DNA from: Nocardia speluncae NBRC 108251
GTDB lineage: Bacteria; Actinomycetota; Actinomycetes; Mycobacteriales; Mycobacteriaceae
Direction: 5' to 3'
Length of the DNA stretch: 64,000 nt
NCBI RefSeq assembly: GCF_001613245.1
Contig: NZ_BDBZ01000013.1
Coordinates: 1-64,000 of the forward strand
Shown piece by piece: positions 41,984-50,773 of the stretch. The notes beneath the pieces were generated by a model. That model did not search any database, had not been told where the DNA came from, and worked only from the letters and a program-made list of their open reading frames with translations. Both the position numbers and the translations under genes were made by a program. Position 1 is the stretch's first letter. The number at the start of each line of letters is the position of its first letter.

Positions 41984-43194
41984 CGGCCGGTGTCCGAGTC
42001 GTCTTTGCCGAAGGCGCCGCCGGCGGTCAGCTCCGCGATCCGTTCGTCGTCGTAGCCGAGTCCGCGCAATACGGCTTCGGAATGCTCGCCGCGCGTGGGT
42101 GCCCGCCGGTAATCGGGCTGCTGGGTCCCGAAACGCACCGGCGAGGCGATCTGCCGGACCGTGCCGAAACGCGGATGTTCGGTATCGACGATCAGCCCGC
42201 GGGCGAGCGTGTGCTCCTCGGTGAGGGCCTGGCCGATATCGTTGATCGGCCCGGTCGGCACACCGGCGGCTCGCAGTAGCGACAGCCAGTGGTCGACGGT
42301 GGCCGTGGCGAAAACCTCTTCGAGAATCGGCAGCAGCTCGGCGGCGTGGCGGCCGCGACTCTCGAAATCGGTGAAGCGGGGATCGTCCGCGAGTTCCGGC
42401 CGGTCGATCGCGACGACAAGCCGCTGCCAGAACTTCTCCTTGGCGCAGCCGACGATGAGCCAGCCGTCCGATGCTTCGAACGCTTGGAACGGTACGAGCG
42501 ACGGATGCGCGGAATTGCGGGTGCGGACGGGTTCGAAACCGCCGTTGAGATGCCAGGTCGCGGGATAGGTGAGCAGTCCCATCGCGGTGTCGTACAGCGA
42601 GAGATCGCAGTCACCACCGATACCGTCGCGCCGGGCGGCGTGCAGCCCGGCCAGGATACTGATGGCGGCGACGAACCCGCCGGAATAATCCACCAGCGAG
42701 AGGCCCGATTTGGTGGGCGGGCCGTCGGGGTCGCCGGTCACGCTCATCCATCCCGCCAAGCCCTGCAGGATGTAGTCGTATCCGGGTTCTTTCGCGCGTG
42801 GACCGGTCATCCCGAACCCGGTGAGGCTGCAGCAGACGATCGCCGGGTTGAGGTGTTTGAGCTGGTCGTAGGTGATGCCGATCTTTTCCGGTACATCGCC
42901 GCGCAGGTTGGAGTACACGACATCGGATTCACGGACGAGATCTTCGAACACCTGCCGGCCTGTCGTGGTCGACAGGTCCAGCGAGATACTGCGCTTGTTG
43001 CGGTTGAAGGTTTCGAAGAACAGCGAATCCTCGCCCGCGGCGAAAGGCGGGACGTAGCGGCCGACATCGCCGCCGACGCCGGGATCCTCGACCTTGAGCA
43101 CATCGGCGCCGAGGTCGGCGAGGTGCACGCTCCCGAACGGGCCCGCGCCGTACTGTTCGAGCGAGAGGATCCGGACGTCTTCGAGCGGTCTCAT
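41980..43194 (-). CDS. Class III CoA-transferase (CaiB/BaiF)
   Basis: 404 residues with the usual two-domain interlocked-dimer family features: V-R-I-L-S-L-E-Q-Y-G-A-G-P at the start, D-L-G-A-D-V-L-K-V-E, N-R-N-K-R-S-I-S-L-D and the catalytic Asp in the G-Y-D-Y-I-L-Q-G region. It moves CoA from an acyl-CoA donor (often succinyl-CoA) to a carboxylic acid, activating the substrate of the operon. Itaconate, mesaconate or a similar acid is the best guess. Overlaps the MaoC gene upstream by ATGA, so the four front genes are tightly coupled. Confidence 0.9.
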   Translation of the reverse strand: MRPLEDVRILSLEQYGAGPFGSVHLADLGADVLKVEDPGVGGDVGRYVPPFAAGEDSLFFETFNRNKRSISLDLSTTTGRQVFEDLVRESDVVYSNLRGDVPEKIGITYDQLKHLNPAIVCCSLTGFGMTGPRAKEPGYDYILQGLAGWMSVTGDPDGPPTKSGLSLVDYSGGFVAAISILAGLHAARRDGIGGDCDLSLYDTAMGLLTYPATWHLNGGFEPVRTRNSAHPSLVPFQAFEASDGWLIVGCAKEKFWQRLVVAIDRPELADDPRFTDFESRGRHAAELLPILEEVFATATVDHWLSLLRAAGVPTGPINDIGQALTEEHTLARGLIVDTEHPRFGTVRQIASPVRFGTQQPDYRRAPTRGEHSEAVLRGLGYDDERIAELTAGGAFGKDDSDTGR

Positions 43195-43757
43195 TCGGAA
43201 ACTCCGTTGGTCGTACCGGCGGATGCGGAATCGGGTAGCTCGAGCGGACCGCTCTTGGCCGCGGGGAAGTAGTTCTGCCCGATACCGCTTTCACGGGTCG
43301 CGACCATCACCGAACGCTTCCAGGAGATGACCTCGTCACCGTCCTGGTTCAGTCCGCGCGTGATCATCGAGACGATGCCGGCGTAGGGCCGCGACTGCGA
43401 GTGGCGCAGGCCGGTGCAGATGCTCTCGGCGTAGATCGTGTCACCGATATAGACCGGGTGGCTCATCTTGATATCGGTGAACGCGAGGTTGGAGATAGCG
43501 TTCTGGCTCATATCCAGGACCGAAATACCCAGCACCACCGAGACGGTGAGCCCCGAGTTGACGATGATCCGGCCGTTGGTGATCGGATTCTGTTGTGCCA
43601 GATGGGCGTTGAAGTGGTTCTGGTTCAGGTTCATCGACAGCAGGGTCACCCAGGTGTTGTCGGCCTCGGAGATGGTTCGTCCCAGTGGGTGCTGGTACAC
43701 ATCGCCAACGGTGTAGTCCTCGAAGAACCTTCCCAAAACTGCGGGATGGGTCGCCAC
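43191..43757 (-). CDS. MaoC-like hot-dog-fold dehydratase/hydratase
   Basis: 188 residues with the MaoC-type order: F-E-D-Y-T-V-G-D-V-Y-Q-H, then N-Q-N-H-F-N-A-H (replacing the usual D-x4-H of hydratase 2, with conserved Asn and His), and V-Y-I-G-D-T-I-Y-A-E-S. Relatives include mesaconyl-CoA and itaconyl-CoA hydratases. It is the promoter-proximal gene of the operon and is preceded by two GntR-type near-palindromes. Hydration of an unsaturated C5 dicarboxyl-CoA to a citramalyl-type product would feed the CitE-like lyase encoded last. Confidence 0.85.
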   Translation of the reverse strand: MATHPAVLGRFFEDYTVGDVYQHPLGRTISEADNTWVTLLSMNLNQNHFNAHLAQQNPITNGRIIVNSGLTVSVVLGISVLDMSQNAISNLAFTDIKMSHPVYIGDTIYAESICTGLRHSQSRPYAGIVSMITRGLNQDGDEVISWKRSVMVATRESGIGQNYFPAAKSGPLELPDSASAGTTNGVSE

Positions 43758-43797
43758 GGTGCCTCCTAGGCGTCGGTCGGGCAGTCGCGATGACTCT

Positions 43798-43897
43798 AAA
43801 CGTCTGATGTTTGTGGCGTCAATAGTTCGCCTTGCGAAAAGACTTCCGTAGTTAGCTGGTGATCGCCTGATCTTGTGGATTAAAACATCAGAGGTAT
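43798..43897. promoter_or_regulatory. GntR/FCD operators before the MaoC operon
   Basis: Site A, AAACGTCTGATGTTT (43798-43812), is an odd-centred palindrome with one mismatched pair. Site B, AAACATCAGAGGTAT (43883-43897), has one good half-site. A related site lies before the ABC transporter genes. The region is AT-rich and lies between the FCD regulator's 3' end and the MaoC gene, where the operon promoter must be. Confidence 0.65.
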
Positions 43898-43901
43898 CAC
43901 T

Positions 43902-44648
43902 TTATGTGCACCGTAACCGGTCCATCTGTCGGTACGAATCCCGCAGATGGTCCAGATGCCGGCGCATGAGGTTCATGGTGGCCACCGAATCGCCGTCCCG
44001 TACCACCGAGAGGATCGCCCGGTGATCATGGTCCACGCAATCCCAGAATCCGTCCGGGGTGTGATCGCGGCCGAAGCGTCCGGACAGCACGCGGAAGACC
44101 GGCGCCGTGATCAGCTCGAGTAGTGGATTGCACGCCGCGCGCAGCAGGATGAGGTGGAATTCCTGGTTTGCCGCGTATGTCTCGGGGCCCTGGGTGCCGT
44201 CCGGTTCGAACATCACGGCTTCGAGCTGTTCGAGCTGATCAGGAGTGCGCCGGAAGGCTGCCATTCCGGCCGCGGGGACCTCCATCAGGTCGCGCACGTC
44301 CATCAGCTGGTCGACGCTCACGGCCTGCGCCGCGGCCATCAGTGCGACGCCGGTCTCCAGGTGAGCGCTGATGTGCCCGATGCTCGGGGCGGTGACGAAA
44401 CTGCCGCCCGTCACCCCGCGGGTGGTGTGGATCAGGTTCTGGGTGGCCAGTGAGCGGAGGGCTTCGCGGATAGTGCTGCGCCCGACGCCGAACTCGTCGC
44501 TGAGCTCGGGCTCGGTGGGTAGCCGGGTGCCCGGAGGGAGTTCGCCGGACAGGATTCGGGCCCGGATGGCTTCCATCAGAATCTCGTAGGCCAGTGGCGG
44601 CCGGGGTGCCGCTGCCTTCGATCCGTGGTGCGTGTGATCGGCGACCAA
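43902..44648 (-). CDS. GntR-family regulator, FadR type with FCD domain
   Basis: 248 residues from TTG, with AAGGAGAGG upstream. Winged helix at about 20-90 (L-P-T-E-P-E-L-S-D-E-F-G-V-G-R-S-T-I-R-E-A-L-R-S-L). The C-terminal helical FCD domain has the metal-binding pattern with Asp and His residues (M-D-V-R-D-L-M-E, N-Q-E-F-H-L-I-L-L, D-H-D-H-R-A-I-L), typical of carboxylate-responsive regulators. It sits between the catabolic operon and the divergent ABC importer and probably represses both; related 15-bp sites lie before each. Confidence 0.9.
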   Translation of the reverse strand: MVADHTHHGSKAAAPRPPLAYEILMEAIRARILSGELPPGTRLPTEPELSDEFGVGRSTIREALRSLATQNLIHTTRGVTGGSFVTAPSIGHISAHLETGVALMAAAQAVSVDQLMDVRDLMEVPAAGMAAFRRTPDQLEQLEAVMFEPDGTQGPETYAANQEFHLILLRAACNPLLELITAPVFRVLSGRFGRDHTPDGFWDCVDHDHRAILSVVRDGDSVATMNLMRRHLDHLRDSYRQMDRLRCT

Positions 44649-44764
44649 CCTCGGCCTCTCCTTGCCGGTCCGGGGCTACTTCTTGCCCGGTGGAATCTTG
44701 AAAAGTCTGCTGTATTAGGGCAAATTTCGCCATCCGTGGCCCGGTATCGTCGAGAAATGTGGAT

Positions 44765-44793
44765 CTTGACGACTAAAGCATCATATGTTTACA
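44765..44793 (+). promoter_or_regulatory. Promoter and GntR/FCD operator before the ABC importer
   Basis: TTGACG (44765-44770), 17-bp spacer and TTTACA (44788-44793) form a plausible promoter towards the substrate-binding protein gene. The operator-like AAGCATCATATGTTT (44776-44790) lies in the spacer and reaches the -10 box, and resembles sites A and B before the MaoC operon. Confidence 0.6.
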
Positions 44794-44918
44794 GTCACCC
44801 ACTGTAACCCACGTCTCACCAACGAGGTCCTGCGAGCCGTCACATCCCCACGTGCCGCTCTCTACCACCCGTGGCGGCGGCATCGTCACCACCGACCCGC
44901 ACGATATGTCGAGGGATC

Positions 44919-45974
44919 ATGTTCACATCATTTCCGTCCCCGCGTCGACGGGCCCGTCGACGCGGGTCGATCGCCGTGGCAGTCGCCTTGCTCGTCGCGC
45001 TCACCGGCTGCGCCGGCGATCCGGGCCCCGACGCCGATCCGGCCGCCCCCGTCACCATCGATGTGACGGTGTCGGCCGCGGCCGAGATCTACAGCATTCC
45101 GTGGCTCGTCGCTCAGAAACAGGGGTTGTTCGAGAAATACGGCGTCATCGTCGAGAACATCGTGCCGGGTAAAGGTGGCAGTGCCACCATGCGCACCCTG
45201 CTGGACGGCAATATCCCGATCGGCGAGGTGAGCTACCCGTCGATCGTGCAGGCCGACCCGACCGGTTCGGAACTGCGCGTGGTGGGTGGCGGTACGCAGG
45301 GGCCGTACCCGATGAACTTCTATGCACTTGCCTCGAATACCCGGATCAACTCGATCCAGGACGTGCGCCGGTGGGCCTATACCCGCCCGAACTCGGCGAC
45401 CGACGCCCTCTCACAGCTGATACCGAAGCTGGCCGGTATCCCGGAAGGCCGGATCGAACGCGTCTCCTCGGGTGGTATCGGCGAGGGGCTCGCACTGCTC
45501 GAGGCCGGGTCCGTGGATATCGCGATGCTGCCGTCGATCGTCGCCGAACAGCGACCGGACGATTTCGAGCTGATCGCGAGCAGTCCCGAATACCTGGAGC
45601 GATTCCTCCAATCCACCATCACCACGACCAAGGACTACGCCGCCTCCCATCCGGGAGTGGTGCGAGCCATCAACGCCGGTTACACGGAGGCGGTCGCGTC
45701 CATCGACGCGAACCCACGCGCGGCGGCCGAGTTGTACGCCGAGTATTCGGGATTCGATGTCGAGGCCGCGCTGAAAGTGGTCGAGCGGGCGGCGGCCGCC
45801 CGAACCTGGGGCGGCGGCTTCGACCCCGCTTCGGTGGCCTCGGCGCAGGCCGGGGTCGAACTATCGGGCAGCGACCGCGACCCCGACCTGTGCACCCTGT
45901 TCGATCCGCAGTTCCTGCCGGCCGAGGTGGATCATTCGCTACCCGACGGATGCTCCGGCACGTCCTCGTCGTGA
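44919..45974 (+). CDS. ABC importer substrate-binding lipoprotein (NMT1/THI5-like)
   Basis: 351 residues from an ATG with GAGGG upstream. A signal peptide with an R-R-R-A-R-R-R-G stretch ends in the lipobox L-T-G-C, so the mature protein is a lipoprotein. The mature part is of the aliphatic sulfonate/nitrate/thiamin-precursor class: I-P-W-L-V-A-Q-K-Q-G-L-F-E-K-Y-G and G-S-A-T-M-R-T-L-L-D-G. This class also serves aromatic acids and other small organic anions. It is the first gene of the importer and is under the FCD regulator, so its ligand is probably the carboxylic acid degraded by the neighbouring operon. Confidence 0.88.
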   Translation: MFTSFPSPRRRARRRGSIAVAVALLVALTGCAGDPGPDADPAAPVTIDVTVSAAAEIYSIPWLVAQKQGLFEKYGVIVENIVPGKGGSATMRTLLDGNIPIGEVSYPSIVQADPTGSELRVVGGGTQGPYPMNFYALASNTRINSIQDVRRWAYTRPNSATDALSQLIPKLAGIPEGRIERVSSGGIGEGLALLEAGSVDIAMLPSIVAEQRPDDFELIASSPEYLERFLQSTITTTKDYAASHPGVVRAINAGYTEAVASIDANPRAAAELYAEYSGFDVEAALKVVERAAAARTWGGGFDPASVASAQAGVELSGSDRDPDLCTLFDPQFLPAEVDHSLPDGCSGTSSS

Positions 45975-46005
45975 TGTATAACTTCCGACCGCGAAGGGTC
46001 AGTTC

Positions 46006-46797
46006 ATGAACACTCCAACGACATCCGATCCGATCGTCGACGCACGCGGTGTCGTCCGGCGGTTCGGTGCGGTCACCGCACTCGACGGGGTCGATCTGCA
46101 GATAGGGCGCGGTGAGTTCGTTTCCATCGTGGGCCCCAGCGGCTGCGGTAAATCCACGATGCTGGAGATCGTCGCGGGTCTGCAGGACCACGACGCCGGG
46201 ACCGTGGCCGTGGACGGGAAGCCGTTGAGCGGCCCCCGAGAACGCACCGCGGTGATCTTCCAGGAATCGGCCACCCTGCCGTGGCGGACAGTCCGTGACA
46301 ATGTGGCTTTCGCGCTCGAGGTGCAAGGAGTGGCCAAGCGTGAGCGCCGATCCCGCGCCGATGAACTGCTGGCCACGGTCGGCCTCGCCGCTTTCGGAGA
46401 TCATTTTCCGGGGCAGTTGTCCGGGGGAATGCGGCAACGTGTCGCCATCGCCCGGTGTCTGTCGATGCAACCCGATCTGATCCTGGCCGACGAGCCCTTC
46501 GGCGCGCTCGACGAACAGACGCGGCTGGTGATGTCCTACGAGCTGCTCGAAATCGTCGAGAAGCTCACCTGCGGTGTCCTGTTCATCACCCACAGCATCC
46601 AGGAGTCGATCCTGCTGTCGGACCGGGTGCTGGTCATGAGCGCGCGGCCGGGACGATTCATCGACGATATCGACATCGACCTCCCCCGTCCGCGTTCGGA
46701 GGGGGTGCTGACCTCGCCTGCTGCGACCTCGTTGCACGAACGTATCTGGTCGTCGCTGCGGGACGAGGCCAAGAAGACGATGAGCGTGACCCGATGA
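46006..46797 (+). CDS. ABC importer ATP-binding protein
   Basis: 263 residues with Walker A G-P-S-G-C-G-K-S-T, Q-loop F-Q-E-S-A-T-L-P-W, signature L-S-G-G-M-R-Q-R and Walker B L-I-L-A-D-E-P-F-G-A-L-D followed by the switch His in I-T-H-S. The Q-loop variant with L-P-W-R is typical of nitrate/sulfonate/taurine-type importers. It couples ATP hydrolysis to uptake with the two permeases that follow. The stop overlaps the next start (ATGA). Confidence 0.93.
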   Translation: MNTPTTSDPIVDARGVVRRFGAVTALDGVDLQIGRGEFVSIVGPSGCGKSTMLEIVAGLQDHDAGTVAVDGKPLSGPRERTAVIFQESATLPWRTVRDNVAFALEVQGVAKRERRSRADELLATVGLAAFGDHFPGQLSGGMRQRVAIARCLSMQPDLILADEPFGALDEQTRLVMSYELLEIVEKLTCGVLFITHSIQESILLSDRVLVMSARPGRFIDDIDIDLPRPRSEGVLTSPAATSLHERIWSSLRDEAKKTMSVTR

Positions 46798-47603
46798 GCA
46801 ACAGATCCGTAGTCCCCGGCTATCTCCGTCCGCCGCCGGCCCGGGTGCTGCGGCTACCGAGCTCGGGCTGGACCGCTGTGGTCATCATCGTGCTGCTGGT
46901 ACTGGTCGAGCTCTATGCGCGCTCGTCGCTGGCCTCGCCGCTGGATATCGTGCCTGTTTCGGACATGGTGATCGAGACGATCCGTTTGCTCGGTGACCGG
47001 GAGTTCCTGGTCGATTCGCTGGGGCGCACGCTCGGGATCATCGCCATCAGTTTCGTCGTCAGTTCTGTTCTGGGAATCGCGGCCGCATACCTGCTGTGGC
47101 GGTTCGACCTGTGTAAGCGCGCCTTCCGCCCGTACCTGAATGTGTACTACGCGGTGCCGACTTTCGCGCTCTATCCCATCATGGTGGTGCTTTTCGGCAG
47201 CGGAATCACGCCGATCGCGGTGCTTTCGACGGTCTTCGCCTTCGGTATCGTCACCGTGAACGCGCAGACCGGATTCGAAGCCACGACGCCGATCATCGGG
47301 AAACTGGGCCGGGTGTTGCGCATGACCAGGTGGCAGTACTTCCGGTCGATCCTGCTGCCCTATGCGCTACCCAATATCATCACCGGACTGAAACTGGGGC
47401 TGTCGTACGCCATCATCTCCGTGCTGGCCAGTGAATTCATTCTCTCCACCGACGGCCTGGGCCACTACATTTCGATCGCCTACGACAGCTTCGATATCGC
47501 CGAGATGTACGCGGGCATCCTGGTGGTCACCGCGCTGGCGCTCCTGGCGACCCTGCTCATCTCCGCAGTGCTCAACCGATTCGATTGGAGGCGCCGGCGA
47601 TGA
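46794..47603 (+). CDS. ABC importer permease 1
   Basis: 269 residues, six helices, SsuC/TauC-type fold. The EAA-like loop that contacts the ATPase appears as E-A-T-T-P-I-I-G-K-L-G-R-V-L-R-M-T. It is coupled by ATGA overlaps to the ATPase before it and to the second permease after it. Two different permease genes imply a heterodimeric channel, unusual for this class, where a homodimer is common. Confidence 0.9.
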   Translation: MSNRSVVPGYLRPPPARVLRLPSSGWTAVVIIVLLVLVELYARSSLASPLDIVPVSDMVIETIRLLGDREFLVDSLGRTLGIIAISFVVSSVLGIAAAYLLWRFDLCKRAFRPYLNVYYAVPTFALYPIMVVLFGSGITPIAVLSTVFAFGIVTVNAQTGFEATTPIIGKLGRVLRMTRWQYFRSILLPYALPNIITGLKLGLSYAIISVLASEFILSTDGLGHYISIAYDSFDIAEMYAGILVVTALALLATLLISAVLNRFDWRRRR

Positions 47604-48424
47604 CATCCGTAGCGTCGCGGCAGCTGTCGACCCGCCCGATATCCCTGGGCACAGCGGTGCCCCGGACCAGCACGACCCGGCGAGTCGGGCCCGCAATCCT
47701 CGTCGCCGTCCTCGGGGTCCTGGCCTGGTGGGTCACCGCGATCGTGCTGGACAGCCGAATCTTTCCCACGCCCGCCGATTCCATGCGGTCGCTGTTCGCC
47801 GATCTGGCCACCGAATCGTTTCGCGCCAATGTGTTCGACTCCCTGCGCCTGCTCATCGCCGCCTTCGTCGTCAGCGTGGCAGTGGGTTCGATTCTGGGTC
47901 TCGCGCTCGGGCTGAGCGCTTTCTGGTCGCGTGCGGTGCTGCCGATCATCTACTCGATCAACAGTATTCCGAAAATCGTGCTGTACCCGCTGTTCCTGTC
48001 CTTCCTCGGGATAGGCCAGCTGAGCCGGTTCGGATTCGCTTTCTACGCGGCATTCGTCCCGATGCTGATCATGGCCGTGGAGAGCGCGGCCGCGGTCCAC
48101 CCCCTGCATCTGAAAATGGCGGCGTCGCTGCGGATGAGCTGGCCGCGGCTCATCCGCCAGATCATCGTGCCTTCGGCTCTGCCCGCACTCGCCACCGGTA
48201 TGCGGACAACCTTCGGTCTCGCCTTCCTGGGCTTGCTTCTCGCGGAGATGTTCTCCTCGTCGAGTGGTATCGGCTACGAGATGTTGCGCAATGTGAGCCT
48301 CATCCGGATGGAGAACATCATGGGCTCGGTCGTGCTGATCGTGGTGATTGCGCTACCTCCCACGATCGCCCTGCAGGCGCTGGAAAACCGCGTCACAGCC
48401 CGCTTCGGCGGATCGGCCCGATAA
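47600..48424 (+). CDS. ABC importer permease 2
   Basis: 274 residues, about six helices, homologous in type to permease 1 but clearly diverged. The EAA-like loop reads E-S-A-A-A-V-H-P-L-H-L-K-M-A-A-S-L. GGAGGCGCC lies before the ATG within the end of permease 1. Last gene of the transporter operon. The 68-bp gap to the convergent SRPBCC gene shows no obvious terminator. Confidence 0.9.
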   Translation: MTSVASRQLSTRPISLGTAVPRTSTTRRVGPAILVAVLGVLAWWVTAIVLDSRIFPTPADSMRSLFADLATESFRANVFDSLRLLIAAFVVSVAVGSILGLALGLSAFWSRAVLPIIYSINSIPKIVLYPLFLSFLGIGQLSRFGFAFYAAFVPMLIMAVESAAAVHPLHLKMAASLRMSWPRLIRQIIVPSALPALATGMRTTFGLAFLGLLLAEMFSSSSGIGYEMLRNVSLIRMENIMGSVVLIVVIALPPTIALQALENRVTARFGGSAR

Positions 48425-48492
48425 TCCGGCCGGTCTGCTGGTGCGCGTTTCCGCGATCAGTTGTTGTCCGGTGGGAGGATCGGCGAGAGGGA

Positions 48493-48948
48493 TCAGCCGG
48501 GACCGTCGGGGGAGCGGCCGACAGCCAGGGCCGCGAGCCGCTGAAGCGATTCGTGATTGCGCGGAAGGAGCGCCATGTCCTGGACCGGCCCGGGTAACAG
48601 GCGTGCGGGGCCTCGGCAGACGCGTTCGGCCATCCGGACCTCGGTGTCGGCGGGGCCGAGGGCGGCGAGGTGCAGTGAGATACGCGCCGCCCCGGCCGGC
48701 CACAGCCGGGCTTCCAGCTCCAGATGGTGTGGGGGATCCACTGCGCGCACCGTCGTGGTGTCGCTGAGAGCCAGCGGCCAACCGCCGACGCTGTGATGGA
48801 TACGGGTGCCTATCTCCGGCCAGCCGGTATCGACCTTCCGTATATGTGTGGCACCGACAACCCACAGCGCATAAAGCCAGCCGTCGGCGAGAACGGCGAA
48901 TACGTCCTCGATCGGGATAGGGATACGCACACTCGGTTCGGCGGGCAT
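48493..48948 (-). CDS. SRPBCC (START-like) family protein
   Basis: 151 residues. The order I-P-I-P-I-E-D-V-F-A-V-L-A-D-G-W-L-Y followed by alternating strands and a C-terminal long helix matches the polyketide-cyclase/START-like fold with a hydrophobic pocket. The V-G-A-T-H-I-R-K-V-D region after the first helix is typical of Nocardia and mycobacterial members annotated as SRPBCC. The ligand is unknown. It lies convergent with the ABC importer and is not obviously part of any operon. Confidence 0.8.
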   Translation of the reverse strand: MPAEPSVRIPIPIEDVFAVLADGWLYALWVVGATHIRKVDTGWPEIGTRIHHSVGGWPLALSDTTTVRAVDPPHHLELEARLWPAGAARISLHLAALGPADTEVRMAERVCRGPARLLPGPVQDMALLPRNHESLQRLAALAVGRSPDGPG

Positions 48949-49183
48949 CGCAGCTCCGATCGTCGGGGAACCCTTGCTGCATGCGGGCACCTGTGCTGTA
49001 CCGCAGATACCTCGCCCGGCGAGTTACCCGGCCACCGGCCTGCGAAACGCGCCGGGATTCGCGGCACACCGGCGCCGTCCGGGGCTTTCGCAGCAGATTC
49101 GCCGCGCGGCGCCGGGGCTCGAGCAGGCTGTCATCGCCCGAGAGGGACGCAGCCTGCCCGAGGAAATCCGGGTCAGGAGCGGA

Positions 49184-50773
49184 TCAGCCTGCCGGGCGGG
49201 TGGCCCGGCGAGGACGACGCGAGCGCGTCGGATCGGAAGTATTCGTGGTGGTCGTATGTGCGGCCCGTTTCGTGCCTGCTGTCTGCTTGCGTGCGGGAGC
49301 CTCGTGGCCGGACGCGACCCGGCTGCCCGCGCGTCCCGCGGAAGCTCCACGTCGTCCGCCGGATCCGCGTGCTCCGGCGTGTTCGGCCGCACCGGAACGA
49401 TCGCTGTGGCCGGAACGTTTACCCGACCCCTCCGGACGGGTCCGCTGTCCCGCACCGGCGGCCGAGCCGGTCGTATCAGCGCGGCCGTTCGCCGACGTGC
49501 GTGCACCGCGCGAGCCGCGCCTACCACTGCGGGCAGGTTTGTTCTCGGGGCGCGAGCGGTCGGCCTGAAACGGCTCCGAGGGGAGCTGCAAAGCGGCAGC
49601 CGCACCGTCCGAGAGGTCGGCGAGGATCGGCGAATCGACGGTCACCGGGCGCGGTTTCACCGTGATACCCGCTTTGCGCAGCAGCGCCGCGACATCCTTA
49701 CGCTGTTCAGGAAGCACCAGCGTGACCACGGTACCTTCGGTTCCAGCGCGTGCGGTGCGGCCGGACCGGTGCAGGTAGGCCTTGTGCTCGGCGGGCGGGT
49801 CGACGTGGATCACCAGTTCCAGGTCGTCGACGTGGATACCGCGGGCCGCGATATCGGTCGCGACCATCACCCGGGCCGTCCCGGCGGCGAATGCGGCGAG
49901 GTTGCGGTCGCGGGCGGGCTGGGAAAGGTTTCCGTGCAGGTCGACGGCGGCGATACCGGCGCGAGACAGTTCGCCGGCCAGTCGCCGGGCGTGGTGTTTG
50001 GTGCGCATGAACAGGATGCGGCGGCCGCTACCGTTGGCCAGCATCCGGACAATTTGTTTCTTCGCCGCGGCACCCTCGAGTTCGAAAACGTGATGTTCCA
50101 TCTTCGGCGGCGGGTCACCCGCTTCGTCGACCGAATGGGTGACGGGTGTGCGCATGAACCGGTCGACCAGCTTCCCGACCCCGTTGTCCAGCGTGGCCGA
50201 GAACAGCAGGCGCTGACCATCGGCGGGGGTGGCCGCGAGGATCCGCGTCACGCCGGGCAGGAAGCCGAGATCGGCCATATGGTCGGCCTCGTCCAGCACG
50301 GTGATCCGCACCGCGTCCAGCGTGAGGGCCCGCTGTTTCATCAGATCCTCGAGCCGGCCGGGGCAGGCGACGACGATATCGACACCTTGTTTGAGGGCCT
50401 TGATCTGGCGGTTCACCGGGACACCGCCGAAGACGGTGGTCACCCGCAGCCCGCGGAGCTGCGCCAGCGGGGTGATGGTGGCGGCGATCTGGGTGGCGAG
50501 CTCCCGGGTGGGGGCCAGGATCAGCCCGGCCGGCCGGCCGGGTACCCGCTTGGCGCCGGCGAGCCGGTCGACCATCGGGATCGCGAAGGCCAGGGTTTTA
50601 CCGCTACCGGTCTTACCGCGGCCCAGCACATCGCGTCCGGCGAGGCTGTCGGGCAGGGTGGCGGCCTGGATGGGGAACGGCGTGGTGATACCGGCGGCCG
50701 CGAGTTCGTCGACAATTCCGGTGGATACGCCGAGATCGGCGAAAGTCTGCGTGACAGCAGTGTGGACAGGCAT
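49184..50773 (-). CDS. DEAD-box RNA helicase with long basic tail
   Basis: 529 residues, GAAAGG before the ATG. Helicase core at about 1-380: Q motif near F-P-I-Q, G-K-T-G-S-G-K-T, P-T-R-E-L-A, V-L-D-E-A-D-H-M, F-S-A-T, and H-R-S-G-R-T-A-R-A-G. The last about 130 residues are Arg/Gly/Ser/Ala/Thr-rich and strongly basic, as in RhlE- and CsdA-like proteins that act on structured RNA at low temperature. Expected in mRNA decay or ribosome assembly. The 620-bp upstream region without a gene could contain a long leader, as is common for cold-induced helicases. Confidence 0.92.
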   Translation of the reverse strand: MPVHTAVTQTFADLGVSTGIVDELAAAGITTPFPIQAATLPDSLAGRDVLGRGKTGSGKTLAFAIPMVDRLAGAKRVPGRPAGLILAPTRELATQIAATITPLAQLRGLRVTTVFGGVPVNRQIKALKQGVDIVVACPGRLEDLMKQRALTLDAVRITVLDEADHMADLGFLPGVTRILAATPADGQRLLFSATLDNGVGKLVDRFMRTPVTHSVDEAGDPPPKMEHHVFELEGAAAKKQIVRMLANGSGRRILFMRTKHHARRLAGELSRAGIAAVDLHGNLSQPARDRNLAAFAAGTARVMVATDIAARGIHVDDLELVIHVDPPAEHKAYLHRSGRTARAGTEGTVVTLVLPEQRKDVAALLRKAGITVKPRPVTVDSPILADLSDGAAAALQLPSEPFQADRSRPENKPARSGRRGSRGARTSANGRADTTGSAAGAGQRTRPEGSGKRSGHSDRSGAAEHAGARGSGGRRGASAGRAGSRVASGHEAPARKQTAGTKRAAHTTTTNTSDPTRSRRPRRATRPAG

